Positions 44,301 through 56,800 of a stretch of DNA of 64,000 nucleotides are shown in pieces. The number at the start of each line of letters is the position of its first letter. Position 1 is the first letter of the stretch. The notes beneath the pieces are model-generated. The model saw only the letters and a list, made by a program, of their open reading frames with translations, ran no database searches and was not told the origin of the DNA. The stretch spans positions 21,629 to 85,628 of the forward strand of contig JAPEUT010000102.1 in NCBI GenBank assembly GCA_027946375.1, written 5' to 3'. The DNA is from Neodidymelliopsis sp. IMI 364377. Lineage: Eukaryota; Ascomycota; Dothideomycetes; Pleosporales; Didymellaceae. The translations under genes were made by a program, and so were the position numbers.

Positions 44301-44894
44301 TCTCGCTCTTCCTCAGGCTCTCCCCAAACCCAGCAGGAGCTTTCCTGTGACGACAGAATTAATTCACTTCACCACTTGGTTTGCGAAAAGCGGAATATCC
44401 GCTGATCGCATTGCCTGTCCGATCGCTACCCCGTCAACCCCTTCTCTTCTTTAGCTCGTTCCCCTGCCACCGCCTCCCGCCTCGCGCCTCGCGGCCCTGC
44501 CCTGTTTCCCAGTTACGCCTGCCACTTTCGACATCACCACCACCACACTCCGTCCCCACACACCGTCGCTCGCTCACTTTCGCCCGCCTTTGCATTTACT
44601 CGACATACCTACCCGCGCAACCCGGTGACCAGGTCGTTTCGACTTTCGCTACCGGAAATTTGCCGCCGCTGGTTTGGCCGACAATTCGAAGCAGTACTCC
44701 CTGAGAGTGCACCACGTCGACCACCTGCATCTGAGGCACCGCAAACGCCACATCCTGTCCACACCACCCACGAAATACTTCTTTAATCCCAACCCAACAA
44801 CTCGCCTTCCAATCCACATCGATTGCACCGTGCCGAGATCTGTCGCCGCAGCTTTCGCCTGCGCTGCGCACCACCAGCATCGTCAACCACCACG
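41336..44894. other. Gene-poor interval, 3.6 kb
   Basis: No complete gene supported. A possible minus-strand terminal exon is at 41963-42022 (listed separately). Overlapping ORFs at 42660-44200 on both strands lack domains. The last few hundred bases are the pyrimidine-rich 5' region of the channel gene at 44895. Confidence 0.35.
41963..42022 (-). other. Possible terminal exon of an unidentified small gene
   Basis: Reads TAPKPIHHKSFSSLVYAAA then TAA, preceded by a strong 3' splice context (GACTAAC branch, then TTGACTCAG). The upstream exon could not be fixed, so the gene is not modelled. Confidence 0.25.
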
Positions 44895-47126
44895 ATGCGT
44901 CTTTCACTACTTGCCCTGGCGGCGGCTGCCTTACCTTTTGTCGCCGCCGATGACCGCCGTATCGAATCCAAGAGTTTGAATCCCTGCATGTCGAATAGCA
45001 GTTTCTCTGCCACGCTCTTCAACGTCGTCTTCACACCGAACAACCGCAGTTTAGCCTTCAACATCCAGGGTATCTCCAACATTGCAGGAAAAGTCGAGGC
45101 CGACTTGGAGCTGCTCGTCTATGGCTACAGCGCTCTTAACCAGGTCCTCGACCCTTGTGGCAATTCTGACCTCGAGGGCATGTGCCCTATGAATGCAGGA
45201 CCGCTGACAATCCAGTCCAACTTGGACATCAGCCAGGAGATTATGGGCTCTGTTCCCGGTAAGCAGCGCCAGCTCCTCACCACGTACCTTCACTAACGTC
45301 CCACAGGTATTGCATACACTGTTCCTGACCTGGACGCCGTTGTACGAATCAAGATCAGGGACCTAGAAACCAAGGTTCAGCTTGCTTGCGTCGAAGCTGA
45401 GCTTTCCAACGGACATTCGGTCGAGCAGAAAGCTGTCGCTTGGGTAACTGCTGTGATTGCTGGTCTTGGTTTAGTAGCATCCGCTATTACTTCTGGATTG
45501 GGTCATTCAAATACTGCCGCTCACGTCGCCGCCAACGCCATGTCGCTATTTGGTTACATGCAAGCTCAGGCTTTCATTGGCATGACTGCTGTGCCCATGC
45601 CCCCTATTGTCGCTGCCTGGACACAAAACTTCCAGTGGTCTATGGGTATCATCCGTGTGACCTTCCTTCAGAAGATGGCTACCTGGTACCAGCGTGCCAC
45701 CGGCGGAACTCCTACCACCCACCTGTCCCAACTGGCTTACATCTCGGTTGAGGTGCAGAAGCGCAAGAAGGCAAAGCGTGCGATTGACGGAGTCAAGTTC
45801 GTCACTCGCGCTGTCACGCGTCTTATGAACCGCAGTAACGCTGCTGCTACCGAGGCTCAGGCTGGTGGCGAGCGTATTGTCTTGCACGGAATTGAGCGTG
45901 TGGGCTTCAAGGCTCGCATCGAAACGACCAACATCTTCTTCACTGGATACACCTTCTTCATGATCTTCATCATCTTCACCATTATTGGTGTGGTCGCTTT
46001 CAAGTTTATTTGCGAGGGGCTCACCAAGGCTGGAAGAATGAAGGGCGACAAGTTCATCGACTTCCGTAACGGATGGCGCACCGTGCTCAAGGGTATCTTG
46101 TTCCGCGTTGTTCTCATCGGTTTTCCTCAGATGATGCTGCTGGGCTTCTGGGAGCTCACCGAGCGCGACTCTGCTGGACTGGTCGTTTTGGCTATCCTTA
46201 CCATGGTCACCATGCTGGGTGTTCTAGGGTGGGCCTCCTCCAAGGTTGTTCGTATTGCGCAGCGCTCAATTGCCATGCACAAGAACCCTGCATACATTCT
46301 CTACTCGGACCCCGTTGCTCTCAATAAGTGGGGTTTCTTGTATGTCCAGTTCAAGGCTGCCGCTTACTGGTTCATCATTCCATGGCTTGTCTACCTTTTC
46401 ATCAAGGCCATGTTCGTCGGGCTTTCTCAGGGTAACGGCACTGTTCAGGCTATTGCTCTCGTCATCATCGAGGCTGCTCTGCTTATCGGTGTCTCGGTCC
46501 TCCGCCCCTGGATGGACAAGAAGACCAACGGTTTCAACATCGCCATCGCCGCTGTCAACTTCCTTAGCGCCGTCTTCTTGTTGATGTTTACTGAAGTCTT
46601 CAAGCAGCCTGGCATTGTCACTGGAGTTATGGGTGTCATTTTCTTCATCTTCAACGCCGCCTTCTCTCTCATCCTCCTGCTTATGCTCCTCGTCTCTTCC
46701 GGATTTGCTCTGTTCACCAAGAACCCCGACACCCGTTACCAGCCTATGCGCGACGACCGTGGCTCTTTCATCAAATCCCAGACTCAGTTGACAACCGAGC
46801 TCGATGCCCTTGGTGCAACTGCTCGCGGTGAGGGCAAGGGGACTCACTCTCGCAGCCGCATCGACGACGATGACGACTACTCTTCCGAGGAGCAACGCCA
46901 GCTTGCGGCTAAGGAAGGTGGCTTTACCGAGCACTACCAGCCTGCACCTCCTCGAAGCCCTGCCAGCACCACGCACACACAACACGCCCCACCTTCGTTC
47001 TACGATCGCAGCAACGCCAGCCCAGCCCCTTCATACGGGCGAGAGGGTAGTCTGCGAAACGATGTGCAACACCGAGCGGCAAACAACTCTAGTCCATGGC
47101 AACGGGGAGCTGGTTACGACCATTGA
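44895..47126 (+). CDS. Flc/TRP-like channel (flavin carrier family)
   Basis: Exons 44895-45258 and 45307-47126 (727 aa). Signal peptide MRLSLLALAAAALPFVAADD. A luminal ML-like domain (~20-165) has conserved cysteines (LNPCMSNSS, LDPCGNSDLEGMCP, QLACVEAELS). Then a TRP-like block of about nine to ten membrane segments: VTAVIAGLGLVASAITSGL, MSLFGYMQAQAFIGMTAVPM, YTFFMIFIIFTIIGVVAFKF, and the C-terminal runs to LILLLMLLVSSGFALF. The motif FQWSMGIIRV and the segment YSDPVALNKWGFLYVQF are typical of fungal Flc proteins. The cytosolic tail is acidic/Ser-rich. Yeast Flc1-3 act in the ER/Golgi or vacuole in flavin (FAD) handling and Ca2+ homeostasis. Well conserved and intact. Confidence 0.9.
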
Positions 47127-49215
47127 CGCCAGGAGCACGAGGAGCAGGTGGGCAAGATCATAGACATGTATGGTCGCTCCTCTGTGCAGAACAAGACTTG
47201 AAATATTAATGGCAGTATATTGCGTGTGCATATATCCAGTGTCGAAATACATAATTCCATCAAGTGTCTTTAAGCACTGGGTTATGGTCATGAACGGCGG
47301 CGTTATCTTGCCAACCCTTCTTGCCGATTGGAAGAAGTGAGTTGATGTTCATTTCATAGAGGAAAGCAACCTCCATTTCTTATCTTGTTTGTCCTTATTT
47401 CTTAGTGTTCTGGTGCTAGGAACCTTCTTTTGTCAACGGCGCATACGGGAAGATCAGTCATTGCTGTGCAATTAGGCGTGTACAGCACAGCCAGCTCGAC
47501 AGAGTATCATCAAGTGGAGGACGTTTGCAGACCTCAATATCTGGCTTAGGCAATGGATAAATAACACAGTCAAATGTACAACCCACAAATTTACTCTCTG
47601 ACCAAATCGTAATCGCTCAAGCATCCATCCTCTGCGCGACATCTTAACAAAAGCAGTAAAGGAATGTTCAATTAGTTGACCGGCGCTCAGTCCCACATAC
47701 GCTATTAGCGACTACTCTTCAAATGCGGCCTCTTCTCATCAATCTCTGCTATACACGATACCGTCAGTCCTACGTCCTGTACGGCCTCAGCGCCGCTTGT
47801 GCTGTATTGTTTATCATGCATGCCGAGTTACCAAGATCAGCTGCCGACCGTACCGAGCTCCGCGATGATATGTTCTGAGCGCTCAAACTCAAAGATCCCC
47901 AGACGTAGCCTTACGATGAGATTACCTGGGCACTTCGTGACTATACTGCAAACCACCAAGCTCCCGTCGTCGGCGTGTTAAATGGCAGCGTATGAACACG
48001 TCAACATGGTGCGAATGTGGAGTAGACCAGTCGGAGCTACCGGCTAACTTGCTGGACAGGGTGGGGAAAGGCGTGCATTTGACCGACTCCTTGGAGACGA
48101 ACGCATGACATATTGTGCATACAGATACTGTTGCAGGATGTGCAATACAGATGCTTATCTTCAACGGAACTGAGAAGTGATGGTTTCTCTATCAGGCCTT
48201 TTAGGATACGATAACGCCCGCCACCATCACTCAACACCTTTATCGTGGCTTCGGCACTATCAGAACCGGCAGACGATCTATTGAATGCGATTAGCTCCAT
48301 TCGACTATCAGCTGCACACATGAAATTGCAACGGCTTCTAGTTCACGACGTCACAAAGGACCGAGTTTCCAGGTCACGGGCAAGCACGCCGACTCATCGT
48401 CAGAAATGTCATCTTCCAGACAGATCTCGAATCGTCGCACGCGTTGCAGCGTGTTGCACACGTCAGGGTAAATTCAAACGTTGCATAACCCAATCAAGTC
48501 ACGCACGTTGAGGCGAGCGTGAGCAACGATTGGGGATCCGAGACTACGGATCCGCTTTTTTTGCGCTTCGGCGCCAGCGCGACAACCCGACAGGGAAAGT
48601 CGAGTGAAAGGCTTCTGCAAGCTTGCCTCCCTTTCTGATCAAAGTTGCAGATACCAACCGCAGCCTAATTTCAAGCGCGCAGAATTCGGGTGTGTCCATG
48701 TGTCACCCGTGCGAGATTGGCGGCCCTGACGGAACACAGCCGCAGACACTTTATCAGTCACTGGCCGTCCGCGTCTGTCGAGGCTGCACTCATCACCCTT
48801 CCCTCGCGACCCCTTTGTGCGCGCCACATTACCTGATGCAAGAATGTGCTCCCATTATTGAGTCGCCCAAGCGGCCACTTGCCCCTACCTTTGCCCTGAA
48901 TTCGTTGTACCTATAATTGTAATATTTTGTTCCGCCCTATATTCAGGCTCCTATTATCGCCTTCGCCTCTGCCATTCTTTGGTTGTTGACCATCTGAACT
49001 CCACACAATTCACCTGGTACCAGTGTCGGCCAGTAGTCAGCTCCCAAGGGTCCTGTCAAAGTTTCGCTTTACTCTTTCTCAAGACGCATGAAAACCGTCT
49101 TGCTTTGAGCTCTGTGTTTCACAACTCAAGGTTACCCTTTTACAAGCGCCTCGAACGCAGTGGTCACATTACTGCTTCTCAAACGCAACCTTTGTCATGA
49201 GGACACAGTAACAGC
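47127..49215. other. Gene-poor interval, 2.1 kb
   Basis: Contains the possible decayed ORF at 47723-47992 (listed separately). The rest shows only short overlapping ORFs; the last ~350 bp are the CT-rich 5' region of the kinase gene. Confidence 0.35.
47723..47992 (+). pseudogene. Possible decayed gene fragment with two internal stops
   Basis: From the ATG at 47723 the frame reads a plausible protein (MRPLLINLCYTRYRQSYVLY...) interrupted by TGA after ELRDDMF and TAG after KLKDPQT, then continues PYDEITWALRDYTANHQAPV to a stop at ~47992. The coherent, charged composition across the stops suggests nonsense mutations (for example from TGG and CAG) in a former coding exon. No family recognised. 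Confidence 0.25.
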
Positions 49216-50703
49216 ATGGTCCCTCCTACAAAACTTGCCCTTGAATCATCAGGGCTTTTTACAAAGTCAGATCTCACTAATTTCGAAAACATCAGAGGTA
49301 CATGGGACAAGCAACTGGGTTTGGACAGCCACGGATTGGAGCACCTAAGCGCAGCATCAGAACAGGGGAACAAGATCACTTTTCAAAAACTGTCGACACC
49401 TCCTGACTCCCCAATTTGTCTGCGCCCGATCAATATGGATACGCAAGAGAAAAAGATGCACAACCATGGCGCCATAACACCGCCGGTAACGCCTACTGCT
49501 CCCTTCCATCACAAAACCGACTCTGCATCGTTGGGGTTCCTTGCTACGCCAACATCTGTACAGCGCAATGGATCGATATCGTCTGTATCCACCGCCCCTC
49601 GCTCTCCATCAATCCACTCGCACCCTGTCGACCTTCAGATATTCGACCACAAGTCCTTGGAATACGTTATTTTGGTCGATGATAAAGAGAGAAAGCGACC
49701 AATTGGATCAGGCATATGGAGCGATGTTTATCTAGCTGCCCCAAGCTTGCCGGAGCCCGCCGACGAGTTTTCGATGCTACCGCCTCCTGCTACCAAGTCT
49801 CCCTCTATCACACCAGTTCGTTCCAATGATTCTGCAATTGGGATATATTCGCTACCTGCTGTACCTCCTCTATACGCCATCAAGGCCCCTGCATCTACTA
49901 GCTCCCGTAAGGTCCTTAAGGAGGAGGCCAAAGTATTATCCTACCTGTCACAATTCCCATACTCGGACATGCACATTGTCCAATTCTTTGGTCAAGATAC
50001 TCGTAACGACGCGCTAGTCTTGAAAGCCATGGACGGCACGCTGGAGGACTGGATCAAGAAAGATCTCAACGTACTCAACGACGACCTTCGCGCCACAAGG
50101 CTAGCAGCAGTGTTCCCTCGAATCGCTATGGCACTAATCGACAGCCTCATCTGGATGCAAGACAAGAACTGCATCCACGCCGATATCAAACCTGCAAATA
50201 TCCTCACTTCCGTAGCCCTCGGAAACCCTGTCTCCATACCATCAACCGTCTATTCCGACTTCTCCTCAACCACGCTAATCGCCCCTGAAATCGAGGTACG
50301 CAATGCCTCGCCGCTCGGAGGAGGAACCTGGGACTACCTCGACCCATCGCTTCTCAGCAGCCTAGCGCCTGCCGAACCCTCACCAGCCACCGATCTCTGG
50401 TCTCTCGCCATCACACTTCTCTTCCTCGTCATTGGTGCTTCCCCATTCGATTCCTTCAAGCACAACAAGTACCAGCAACGCGAGATGATTAAATCGGGAA
50501 CACCGCTTCAGTGCCTTGCGTACGACGATGCAGGAATCAGGAACATGCGCAGGATGAACGAGCTCTCCAAAGCCCTTGGTCTCGATCTGCATAAGTGGTT
50601 TGCAAAGGTGTTGGTCAAGGACGTGAAGAAACGTGTTGATGTGGTGGCGTGGAGGGAGGAATTGGCTGATGCTTCCGCGAGAGGCGCAGTGTCGATGGTG
50701 TAG
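49216..50703 (+). CDS. Atypical Ser/Thr protein kinase-like protein
   Basis: 495 aa, single exon, ATG at 49216. Residues 1-~150 are Ser/Thr/Pro-rich with TPPxSP/TPPVTP motifs. The kinase domain (~150-490) has a Gly-loop IGSGIWSDVYLA, the ATP Lys in LYAIKAP (~224), catalytic loop HADIKPANIL (~320; the usual HRD Arg is Ala but Asp and Asn remain), YSDFSS (~346) in place of DFG, and GGTWDYLDPSLL with DLWSLAITLLFLV for subdomains VIII-IX. The Gly of DFG is Ser, so activity may be reduced, but the key Lys and Asp are present. A ~25-residue insert follows the Gly-loop. I cannot assign it to a named kinase family. Confidence 0.8.
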   Translation: MVPPTKLALESSGLFTKSDLTNFENIRGTWDKQLGLDSHGLEHLSAASEQGNKITFQKLSTPPDSPICLRPINMDTQEKKMHNHGAITPPVTPTAPFHHKTDSASLGFLATPTSVQRNGSISSVSTAPRSPSIHSHPVDLQIFDHKSLEYVILVDDKERKRPIGSGIWSDVYLAAPSLPEPADEFSMLPPPATKSPSITPVRSNDSAIGIYSLPAVPPLYAIKAPASTSSRKVLKEEAKVLSYLSQFPYSDMHIVQFFGQDTRNDALVLKAMDGTLEDWIKKDLNVLNDDLRATRLAAVFPRIAMALIDSLIWMQDKNCIHADIKPANILTSVALGNPVSIPSTVYSDFSSTTLIAPEIEVRNASPLGGGTWDYLDPSLLSSLAPAEPSPATDLWSLAITLLFLVIGASPFDSFKHNKYQQREMIKSGTPLQCLAYDDAGIRNMRRMNELSKALGLDLHKWFAKVLVKDVKKRVDVVAWREELADASARGAVSMV

Positions 50704-51151
50704 TTTGGTTCATGCGTTGCAAATTCTGTGCGACCTGTGTGACTTTCGGACAGTCACCCATGTAGTCATTGCCTTGTATAACCTTTTTCTTTTCTTAGCA
50801 CTTTTTGTTTGTTATTTTCGGATCATTTCGCTCGGCGTTTGGTGGGAAGAAGGGTCCATGAGGGTGATATTGGACGTTCGTTAGATACCCATTGGCATTG
50901 ATTGCATCAACAGAGAGAGAAAGAGTGTAATTGTCGCGTTACAAACGACTTCGCAATAGAATGCATGGTGCTTTTTAAGACCACCCTTGTAGTAAATTAT
51001 GTAAACTATGTCCTTTGTCACAAGTACGAGATTCGTGGTATGGTATCTCGAGCTTGAATGCTACGTACAGATCTTCCACGTAAAAATCTTTACCTTCTAA
51101 CTCAAGTCTCTGTCTCGAATTTCTCCTTTCCTTGGCAGATCATCTCACATT
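50704..51151. other. Convergent intergenic region
   Basis: 448 bp between converging genes with T-rich 3'-end sequence; no gene seen. Confidence 0.4.
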
Positions 51152-52138
51152 TCAGACCTCGCCATCATCCATAGGAAACAAGCGCATCAACACCGGCAGC
51201 ATCTCCCTCGGCGTCATCTCCTGCACGCAACTAATCGCAGTTCGTAGATCACACACCATGACGCCCTCCTCTTCTACTTCCTGCTTCTGTTTCTGAACAG
51301 CACCATCGCCATCACCTATTACCTCAGGAATCGGACACGGAACACGCAGCGCACCTAGCAATTCCTCCGCATCCTCACCACCTTTCACTTCCATCTTTTC
51401 CTCTCTCGTAACCCCCCACTCCCTCCTCCCCGGCACCAAACTCCCCACCAACCTCTCCACATCCTCCCTCCCTTCCTCTGTCCTCGTCTTGTCAATCTCA
51501 GCCTCCCACTCCCGCGACCGCTGCTTCATCACGCGCTGCATCGCCTTCTTAGCCCAAGACTTGTAGATAGTGAAGAGCTCCAACCTACTCTCGCGCCAGA
51601 GAGCGATGAAAGCTTCCCGCGCCGTGAAGCAGGAAGCGGAGTTGTGGTGTTCGAGCACAGCGGCGAGGTAGAAGTGTATGAAGCGGGTGCGTGACGGTGT
51701 TAGAGTCACAGCAGTGTCTTTCTTGGGACTGTGGGCTATCGGAGTAAGTGTTGAAGCCGTCAACAAAGCAGCATAGATAGCGACGTTCCAGCGCACAGCG
51801 TCATGATAGCGCTGAAACTGCCGTACGCGATCGAGTCTATAGAACCAAATTGCGCGCGTGATATCTGCGTCTTGGCCTTGTTCTGCTTTCAGTGGTGTGC
51901 TTGCGTAGTGGTCGATTGCTGCGCGCTGGCGGAGGAGGAACATGAGGTTAATATCGCGTGGGATATTGGGGAAGTGAGTGCGCGGAGTGGTGTGGATGAT
52001 GTCTGAGAGTGAGAGGGTGGGGATGTGGTGGGTCGGCATGTTGCGCAGTTTGTGGGTGAGGAGGGTGTTGAGGTGAGATTTTTCTTCGTGGGTGAGGTCG
52101 AGATCGTTGAATGGTGGTTGGGACGCAATGTGCGGCAT
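51152..52138 (-). CDS. Uncharacterised protein, 328 aa
   Basis: Single exon from the ATG at 52138. Mostly helical and charged. The N-terminal third (LTHEEKSHLNTLLTHKLRNM, IIHTTPRTHFPNIPRDINLM) precedes an aromatic, Arg-rich middle (WFYRLDRVRQFQRYHDAVRW) and a long acidic/basic helix (~195-230), then a Glu/Lys-rich tail. No signal peptide, membrane segment or catalytic motif. Consistent codon frame over its full length supports a real gene; function unknown. Confidence 0.65.
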   Translation of the reverse strand: MPHIASQPPFNDLDLTHEEKSHLNTLLTHKLRNMPTHHIPTLSLSDIIHTTPRTHFPNIPRDINLMFLLRQRAAIDHYASTPLKAEQGQDADITRAIWFYRLDRVRQFQRYHDAVRWNVAIYAALLTASTLTPIAHSPKKDTAVTLTPSRTRFIHFYLAAVLEHHNSASCFTAREAFIALWRESRLELFTIYKSWAKKAMQRVMKQRSREWEAEIDKTRTEEGREDVERLVGSLVPGRREWGVTREEKMEVKGGEDAEELLGALRVPCPIPEVIGDGDGAVQKQKQEVEEEGVMVCDLRTAISCVQEMTPREMLPVLMRLFPMDDGEV

Positions 52139-52652
52139 GGTGAGGATTGGTATGTAACAACAAGAAGACAGTCAGGTAATTAAGGTGGTGGGGAGTAGAA
52201 GGTCCTGTAGGAATAACAACCATTTGATTGCGATCTACCTAGGCGGCTATAATAGCGAAAGTGAAGGTGAAGGGGACAAGAGCTGCATGAATGTGAGTAG
52301 ACTATCCTACAACCAAAGTCGTTGTATGGTATCACGGAGGTAAACGTATGGACTGAGAAAGAAGAAAAGGAGTGCCAACGTCTGCTGTACACAGGGCGAG
52401 TGAAGGAATTAACAAGTCATGAAGGCAGCCCTAATCGCAAACGAATGCATGAGTTCTTTTCTCCAAAAGAAAAAAAATAAGTGTAGCAAACACGCCGCCC
52501 TAACGTTATCCCGAGATTTACATCTCTCGCCCAACAAACGTCGCTCAAAAAAAAAGGTCCCAGTCCACCCAAACTCCAAAAAAAAAAAAGGCAAGGTCAA
52601 CTGAACACAACAGTGCCCTTGCACACCTCATAATCGCAACCAGAGCGTCTCA
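52139..52652. other. Intergenic with poly-A tracts
   Basis: 514 bp including three A-runs between 52467 and 52591 (8 to 12 A). No gene supported. Confidence 0.4.
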
Positions 52653-53845
52653 TCAAGAGTCATTCTTCATCTTTCCCCTCCAGAATATCTTCTTCAACTT
52701 TCTTATCAATCCCTTATCTTTTTGCAACGGTGCTTTCGATCCGGATTCGGAAGAGTCAATTGAGTACGGGTCACGGGGGATGTGAATGTAGGTGGTTTCA
52801 TCCTGCCATTCGAAGGTGCCACTAGCCATCTGTTTCCTGTATTTTCATGTCAGTGCTGGTATGGATTTTGGATCGCAAGGGAGAGGACGTACGCCATAGC
52901 GTGGTTCCACCTCGGCAAGCCTGTCCTGGCATTGCTCATGATGTGTGCACCGCCGTATTGAGAGCAAGGTGGACTAGGGACTTGCAGGCTTTCGAGATAG
53001 GGGCCATTATGTACACCGGCAAACACACCCGGTGGTGGACTAGAGTCAGAACCGTGATGAGCAGTTGGAGTCGCACCAACATCCTCCATCTCATCATGGC
53101 CTTCAAAGTTCAATGAAGATGTTTCCGAGTTAGCTGTTGAATTTGCTCCAGAGCCCGATGGTGAGCCTACTGCCGTACAAGGATCGGAGGCACAGGCCGT
53201 CCCCTGTTCTCGAACCAATCGGATATCAGGGAAGCGCTCGTAGTAATCTCGGTATCGAGAGAAGAGCTTGGGCTGATGGACTGGTGGCCTTCGTTCGGGT
53301 TCAGTGCCTGCAAACAATGGGTCTGAAGTGCATGGTATACCCTCTGGCGAGCTGATGATGAACTCACAGTCTTTCTTAAGCTGTTGATTCGGAGTGTATG
53401 TGGTGTCTCCGGTGTTCATATGTGATGAATCTATGTCCTCTTCTGACTGCTCCATGTGTAGAGGCGAAGGGCCTCTAGCCCGACGGACAAGTAACGCCTT
53501 ACGATTTGGTCGCCTGGGCGGTGCCCAGTTGCCAGGATGTAAACCATTGGGCCGAATATAGAGACGTGGAGCTGCAGCTGGTTCAGACGATAAGGAGTAT
53601 GTTGAACTTGGTGTGGATTGCAAACTCCACTGATCGCGGGAACTGGCTATCGAAGGGCATGTTGATGAGGTTTGACTGCGCGGTGGTGTCTCGATCCCGG
53701 ACAGGCCAGAGATATAAAGGGTGGTAGCTTGGGCTTGTTCTTCAGCAGTGAGTGGCCCTGGGCGAGGACGCTGGACAGAGACCTGGAACAATTTGTCAAA
53801 TGGTGTTCGGCAGTTTGCTTTGAGGTGTACGTGAACGGTGGTCAT
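52653..53845 (-). CDS. Uncharacterised Ser/Pro-rich protein, 378 aa
   Basis: Exons 52893-53845 and 52653-52836, joined over a 56-nt intron with GTACGT donor and CTGAC branch. The start is the ATG at 53845 (MTTVHVHLKANCRTPFDKLF); upstream codons in the frame are probably not used. The protein is largely disordered (Ser/Pro/Arg), with one aromatic block (PKLFSRYRDYYERFPDIRLV) and a C-terminal piece GTFEWQDETTYIHIPRDPYS followed by a Lys-rich amphipathic end (LIRKLKKIFWRGK) that may bind membrane. No family recognised. Confidence 0.65.
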
Positions 53846-56800
53846 TTTGATTACATCTACAAAGATGCTAAATCTGCTGAGTTGGGAGTGGAACACTAAC
53901 CTCATTAGTGCAATCGATATCAGAATGATCATCGTTGATGGCTACGTCCGCTGGCGGGGAGCAGTCGGTAACCTCAAATCCCTGGTGAATCTCTTGTTAG
54001 CTTTTTACTGCATTCGGCCCATCTGCCGTCTCAAGATTGCTTAGACGTATGCAAAGGGAACTCACGCAGTGAGCCTCATCTGGCGGGGTGGGAAAATCGT
54101 AATTCATTTGATCCCTCCAAATGCTGGCTGCTGACGTTAAGATGTTACTGACACTGTTGGTGGTAGAACGCAGGCAATGACTGTGTTGGGTCGGACAGAG
54201 CGACAAAGTAACAGCCGTGAGGACGCATTTTGTGCAAAAGGAGTGAAGGCTTCGAAGGGGTCGCAACCAAGCATTGCGATATTGGTGGTCGCCAAAATTG
54301 GTACTGATAAGCGCACAATAGTCTGGATGGTCCTGTCTTATGATTTGTGTGAACCCCTACTTGGGCGCCATCGTGTTCAGTTGTCTAGTTTTCATTTGGA
54401 TACCACATAACTTGTTTTATTCATCGTACTTCGGTTTTCTGCGTCGATCATGGTCGTCGGTGGGTCGGTACCCCTCTCGCCCCATTATTACCAATGTGCA
54501 GCATCGGCAACCATACCTTGTGGGCCGAGACACTGGATATACAGCAAGAAAGGCTGTGTCTATTGTTGTAGCAGGAACAGCTTCCTATGCTGAGCACGAC
54601 TCGAGTTGTGAGTGGCTGATCCCTTGGGTGTCATCAAGATCGTCAACCCTTAGCAGGGGCTGTAGCTAGATCTCGTCCTGGTGAACTTGTCGGCCCGTAC
54701 CGATACTAGAACACTTGGCTGGTATCTTTAAAACCAGAGGACCCTGGGCTATGGTGTGAGAAACGAGTGACCAATGTTGAGTTGCAGTTGCGAAGGATGC
54801 GACCACTGATCATCGAGCTCAAAATCTTTGTGTAATTGAATATCTCAACACCGGGCTGCTGTCAGACTGTCAGCAGCTAAGTTTCACGGTTTCAAGTGTC
54901 GGCGTACTGGTATTCTGGCACAGATCCCGCCTCACGCGCCTTTGTACTCCCATTCCACGCCATAGACTCAGCCGTCGAGCCCTAGATCCGACAACCTCAC
55001 CGCTGGATCAGCCAAACGACACCCACGTTGCACGGCTTTTCAGATCATCTCCCAAAAGTGCATCCCACATCATCTCCACTTCCCTTGCACGAATCAACTT
55101 GTATTCCCAACACTCTGAACGCCGACCTCGTTTTCAACGTCACTCATCTCTTGGTTCGTCCTTGCGCGGGTGCATCGTTTCTGAAACCAGGCTGCTGGGA
55201 AGCATGGGGCTGGCAGCCTCGTACTCATATTAAGGTCGGCGAGGCGCGTACCTGGAATGTATCGCAAAATCCACAGTGAAATCCTTCGCGCACATCCTGC
55301 CAGCTATTTCTGCAGACTGTGCCGCGAAATCCTTTGTAAGAGACCCGGATCCTTTCGGGGATGTGACGGGGACCGGGGTGTATTTCAGATGTTTACCTTT
55401 TGTGTAGGGGTTGCAAGAATAGGTCGGCGATGACCGACTCGCAATCGCATCGCGCAGCCTTGTCCGCCCGCAGCCTCGTTTTCGGGTTCTGGGGATGTGA
55501 GCAGGGTCCACTGTCAGGGGCCTGCAGTGCTGCAACGGCACCTTGATCGCGGGCTGCGTGCACGATACAGTATGCGAATATGCACAAGATCTTCTCGCCG
55601 CTGATGTGTTGGTTCGCCGTTCAGATGCGCACGCAGGATGCAGGTGACCTCACAGTGGAGAGGAAGGGCTCACTGAGCCTAAGACTGGGTTGCGAAAAGT
55701 ACCTGCAGCAGCATGCACTGGCGGCGACAGCCAACAGGGAAGTGCTCTCTTAGACCACACGCTCAGAGTACATCGTAAGCCGACTGAGACTGTGCTGTTG
55801 CTGAGTATTACAGTTGTTGCTGCCGCGTGGCCTAGAGCGTGATCACGCTGTGAGAAGCCCAAGCCACGCATTGAGCATAGCAATAGCGTACGCACCGTCG
55901 ACCGTTCAGCATAACGACGACGGCTAAACCGACCGAACGCACAAACGCATGAGGAACCATTGACACCTGTAAGGTATCCACGGCAACAAGCGAAGTTCGC
56001 TGGTGTTGGGCGGTAGACGTGGAGAGAGATAGCTGGGCATAGCGAGCTTACAGCGACTAGCGAAAGTCTTTTCCATGGCTGAGCTGAGCTATCGTGGACT
56101 CCGAAAGCGTTCTAACCCCTGATTTCACAATGACCAGCACTCCACCTCGAACGTCGCAATCACTCTTGCTGGAATGCTGTAGAGACAAAGAACAACAGAC
56201 GCGCTGCACGGAAAAGGAGGTCCTGCATATGATTTGCGATGATTGCCAGCCATGTGTAACTGTGGAGTTGATCGCACTAGCCCGTGTTACAGCCAGATCA
56301 AGGATAGGTCCTCTGCGCCCAAGCTGTCAGGAACGCTTTCCTTGCATTGCGGTGAGATTGGTGAACTTCTCAATCCTTCAGCCTTGGTCTTCATGGCGGA
56401 TGTTTCGCTTGCCGCAGACAACGCATCCAGGCTAGTGCTTTTTCTTGCACCATGGCGTCCCGCAGTTCGATTGGTGGGGCATGCCCCTAAGATAACCTCT
56501 AATGATGGACCACAAGGTTCAATTTGCAATTCCACGATGCAGCAGTCATGTTGGCTGACATGGGGCCGCAATGCACAGGGCTTTGGGGTCTGCGACGACT
56601 TGTTTCAAATGGTTTGATTGCGATCTGTGCAGTCTGCGTAACGTCAGCGACGACCGACCGCCATGGCATAAACCTTTCAATATCAAAGCGGTCCGATGCC
56701 TCAGGCATTGACGTCGACATGTAGTGCGGTTGATTATGTGGTTGAGATGCTTATTGACAGGACGATTCGGCGTTAGCACCCGTAAAAGCAATTGTATGCA

